Below are positions 22,591 to 24,603 of a stretch of 24,603 nucleotides of DNA, piece after piece (the stretch's first letter is position 1; each line of letters begins with the position of its first letter). The notes under the pieces were generated by a model. It did no database searches. It had not been told where the DNA came from and saw nothing but the letters and a program-made list of their open reading frames with translations. The stretch lies in assembly GCA_900752065.1 (NCBI GenBank), contig CAADTT010000038.1, positions 1-24,603 of the forward strand, given 5' to 3'. This DNA is from Lachnospiraceae bacterium. GTDB lineage: Bacteria > Bacillota > Clostridia > Lachnospirales > Lachnospiraceae. A program made the translations under genes and the position numbers.

Positions 22591-24325
22591 CCGTACCGCC
22601 TCCCTTGTTCTGAGATGTGTATACTTCCCTGTAGATCTCACTCTTTTCCAGAAGCTCCTCATGATTTCCCACAGCCTGGATCGTACCGCCGTTCATCACA
22701 ATGATCCTGTCTGCATCCTGCACCGATGCGATACGCTGGGCAATGATGATCTTCGTCGTTTCCGGAATGTAAGTCTTAAACGCCTGCCGGATCATGGCAT
22801 CTGTCTTCGTATCCACCGCACTGGTAGAATCATCAAGGATCAGTACCTTCGGCTTCTTTAAAAGCGCTCTCGCAATACAGAGACGCTGCTTCTGCCCGCC
22901 GGAGACGTTCGAGCCGCCCTGCTCGATATAGGTGTCATAGCCTGCCGGGAACCGGCTGATAAACTCATCCGCCTGTGCCAGCCTGCATGCCTCCACTAGC
23001 TCCTCGTCTGTCGCCTCTTTGTTTCCCCACCGCAGATTTTCTTTAATCGTTCCGGAAAACAGCACGTTTTTCTGTAAAACGACTGCCACCTGATTCCGCA
23101 GCGCTTCCAGATCATAATCCCGCACATCGACGCCTCCAACCTTCACCGTGCCCTCAGTGGCATCATAAAGCCTGGAGATAAGCTGGATCAGCGAGGATTT
23201 CGAGGAACCAGTTCCGCCGATAATGCCAATCGTCTCCCCGGAACGGATATGCAGATCGATATTTGCCAGCGCCATCTTCTTTGCCTTCTTCGAATACCGG
23301 AAATTCACACCATCAAAATCGATGGAACCGTCCTTCACCTCATAAATGGGCTTTTCGGGATTTTTCAGACTGCTCTCCTCCCGGAGAACTTCCACGATAC
23401 GCTGCGCCGATTCGTTCGCCATCGTGATCATGACAAATACCATGGACAGCATCATCAGGCTGCTCAGGATCTGAAAATTGTAAGTAAGCAGCGCGGAAAA
23501 CTGTCCCACATCCAGGTCAATCCCCCTGGTGCTGATGATCGTATAGGAACCGAAAGACAATACAAACACCATGACCGTATACAGACAGAACTGCATCAGC
23601 GGATTATTGAAGGCAAGGATCCGCTCGGCTCTCGTAAACTGGCCGCACACATCTTCTGCCGCCCTGCTGAACTTTTTCTTCTCGTAATCCTCTCTCACAA
23701 AAGATTTGACCACCCGCATTCCCTTGATATTTTCCTGGATTGATGCATTCAGGTTATCATACATCCGAAACCCCTTCCGGAACAGCGGCATGACCGACCT
23801 GGCCACCAGAAAAAGGCCGATGCCCAGAACGGGTACCACCAGCGCAAAGATAACCGCCATCTTCCCGCCCATGATAAACGCCATGACCAGCGCAAAGATC
23901 AGCATCAGGGGACAGCGGATCGCAACCCGCACGATCATCATGTAAGCATTCTGCACGTTGGTGATGTCCGTCGTCAGCCTGGTCACCAGAGAGGACGTGG
24001 AGAATTTGTCAATATTTTCGAAAGAATAAGTCTGAATCCGATAATACATATCTTTCCGCAAATTTCTCGCAAACCCGCTGGCCGCCGTCGCAGCATAAGA
24101 ACCTGCCGCTGCACCGCACGCCAGAGAAAGCGCCGCCATCACCACCAGAACCAGCCCGTATTCCGCAATCACGCCAAAGCTGCATCCCGCCTTGATCTGG
24201 TTGACAAGCTGCGCAATGATAAAAGGAATGATACATTCCAGCACCACCTCCAGGGAAACAAAGACAGGCGCTTTGATCGACACCGCCTTGAATTCCCGGA
24301 TGGATTTTGATAGTTCCTTCAACAT
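22580..24325 (-). CDS. Heterodimeric ABC exporter, degenerate-site subunit
   Basis: A 581-aa half-transporter with six membrane helices and a nucleotide-binding domain. Walker A GGTGSSKSS and signature VSGGQKQR are good, but Walker B ends LDDSTSAVD (catalytic Glu is Asp) and the H-loop is IIAQRIASV (His is Gln). Together with LSQGQ in the partner this is the pattern of heterodimeric exporters with one silent ATP site, such as TM287/288 and BmrCD. It is first in the operon; AGGAGG lies 11 bases before ATG 24325, rather far. A promoter and a terminator-like hairpin lie in the leader, suggesting attenuation. No MarR or other regulator gene adjoins within the window. Confidence 0.92.
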   Translation of the reverse strand: MLKELSKSIREFKAVSIKAPVFVSLEVVLECIIPFIIAQLVNQIKAGCSFGVIAEYGLVLVVMAALSLACGAAAGSYAATAASGFARNLRKDMYYRIQTYSFENIDKFSTSSLVTRLTTDITNVQNAYMMIVRVAIRCPLMLIFALVMAFIMGGKMAVIFALVVPVLGIGLFLVARSVMPLFRKGFRMYDNLNASIQENIKGMRVVKSFVREDYEKKKFSRAAEDVCGQFTRAERILAFNNPLMQFCLYTVMVFVLSFGSYTIISTRGIDLDVGQFSALLTYNFQILSSLMMLSMVFVMITMANESAQRIVEVLREESSLKNPEKPIYEVKDGSIDFDGVNFRYSKKAKKMALANIDLHIRSGETIGIIGGTGSSKSSLIQLISRLYDATEGTVKVGGVDVRDYDLEALRNQVAVVLQKNVLFSGTIKENLRWGNKEATDEELVEACRLAQADEFISRFPAGYDTYIEQGGSNVSGGQKQRLCIARALLKKPKVLILDDSTSAVDTKTDAMIRQAFKTYIPETTKIIIAQRIASVQDADRIIVMNGGTIQAVGNHEELLEKSEIYREVYTSQNKGGGTDEE

Positions 24326-24407
24326 TTCCGTCTGTTCCTCCTTCTTGCAAATTCATATCCCGCCACGCATCCCGGTAAACTCCTTTCCGCTTCCCCATGG
24401 ATGCATG

Positions 24408-24439
24408 AAAAAGCGTAAACCCATCTCCGGATTTACGCT
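24408..24439 (-). terminator. Terminator-like hairpin in the exporter leader (attenuator candidate)
   Basis: On the minus strand AGCGTAAA and TTTACGCT form a perfect 8-bp stem around a 12-base loop, followed by TTTTC. It lies between the promoter and the first gene, about 85 bases before the start codon. Confidence 0.75.
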
Positions 24440-24460
24440 GTGTATAGAAAAATTTAATTT

Positions 24461-24489
24461 ATGATAACATGCAAAATTTTAAAAGTCAA
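24461..24489 (-). promoter_or_regulatory. Promoter of the ABC exporter operon
   Basis: Minus strand TTGACT (24484-24489), 17-base spacer, TATCAT (24461-24466) with an extended -10 TG. It begins 17 bases inside the edge of the right terminal repeat. Confidence 0.75.
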
Positions 24490-24505
24490 GTTTTCTAGAG
24501 GGCCT

Positions 24506-24602
24506 TCAGCATTGAAAGGTAAATATATCTTTTAGCCTGCCGATATTATAAAAATGCTTTTTTTTCACCATTCTCTCTATTTTTTGAATGGGTTATCCAC
24601 AT
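24506..24602 (+). repeat. Terminal inverted repeat, right copy; probable insertion-sequence end
   Basis: Exact inverse of 1-97, entering the same element from the other side. The flanking bases differ (CTAGAGGGCCT here, cas10 codons at the left), so these are two separate insertions of one repeat, or one composite structure. The window ends one base after the match. Confidence 0.9.
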
Positions 24603-24603
24603 C

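Noticed and set aside
24009..24398. 129-codon minus-strand frame at the start of the exporter operon
   Set aside because: Overlaps the true ABC subunit in another frame and encodes no recognisable fold.
1..24603. The whole window as a composite transposon
   Set aside because: Only 97 bp of each end is visible, the content is housekeeping-like, and an assembly break at a repeat explains the pattern more simply; kept as a finding to check.

Overview
The window looks like a piece of a low- to mid-GC, spore-forming Firmicute, most likely a gut Lachnospiraceae (relatives of Ruminococcus, Dorea or Blautia). The basis is strong AGGAGG ribosome binding sites, a T-box in front of valS, A-type flavodiiron protein, PduL, DUF2798, sporulation-type LysM-GH18 and polysaccharide deacetylase genes, and secreted LRR/Ig-like proteins with basic C-termini. 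This assignment is inference from gene content, not a database match. Nearly all genes are on the minus strand; only a 59-aa protein (9099-9278) and pduL (19144-19788) are on the plus strand.

The two ends carry the same 97-bp sequence as a perfect inverted repeat (1-97 and 24506-24602), both copies running out of the window. At the left, the repeat cuts a type III-A CRISPR gene, cas10/csm1, after its HD and first palm-like segments. The most natural reading is that the window is an assembly contig ending in two copies of one insertion sequence.

Layout: (1) 88-1935, cas6 and truncated cas10 with their promoter region; no CRISPR array is visible. (2) 1994-5050, a two-gene operon of secreted Ig-like and leucine-rich-repeat proteins with a hairpin-rich 3' UTR ending in a terminator. 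(3) 5229-5554, a 47-aa charged protein with its own promoter and terminator. (4) 5632-6456, a sirtuin-like protein with altered catalytic motifs, next to a 34-bp palindrome. (5) 6601-8872, an ABC-2 type exporter (ATPase plus permease). (6) 9099-10457, a 59-aa protein and a LysM-GH18 hydrolase. (7) 10595-14190, another secreted Ig-like protein behind a terminator-like leader, then flavodiiron protein and serine O-acetyltransferase. (8) 14205-17554, valS with a T-box leader and unusually many hairpins on both sides. (9) 17573-18297, a DUF2798 membrane protein behind a branched leader RNA. (10) 18327-19788, a NUDIX hydrolase and pduL from back-to-back promoters. (11) 19824-20686, a polysaccharide deacetylase with a sigma-E-like promoter. 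(12) 20704-24489, a heterodimeric ABC exporter pair with one degenerate ATP site and a terminator in its leader.

The genes do not form one pathway. The strongest themes are RNA-level control (T-box, several leader hairpins ending in U-runs just before ribosome binding sites), cell-surface proteins, and an interrupted type III CRISPR locus. Most promising for new biology are the branched leader of the DUF2798 gene, the 80-nt three-way-junction structure before the serine acetyltransferase, the leader of the Ig-like gene at 11842, and the degenerate sirtuin.
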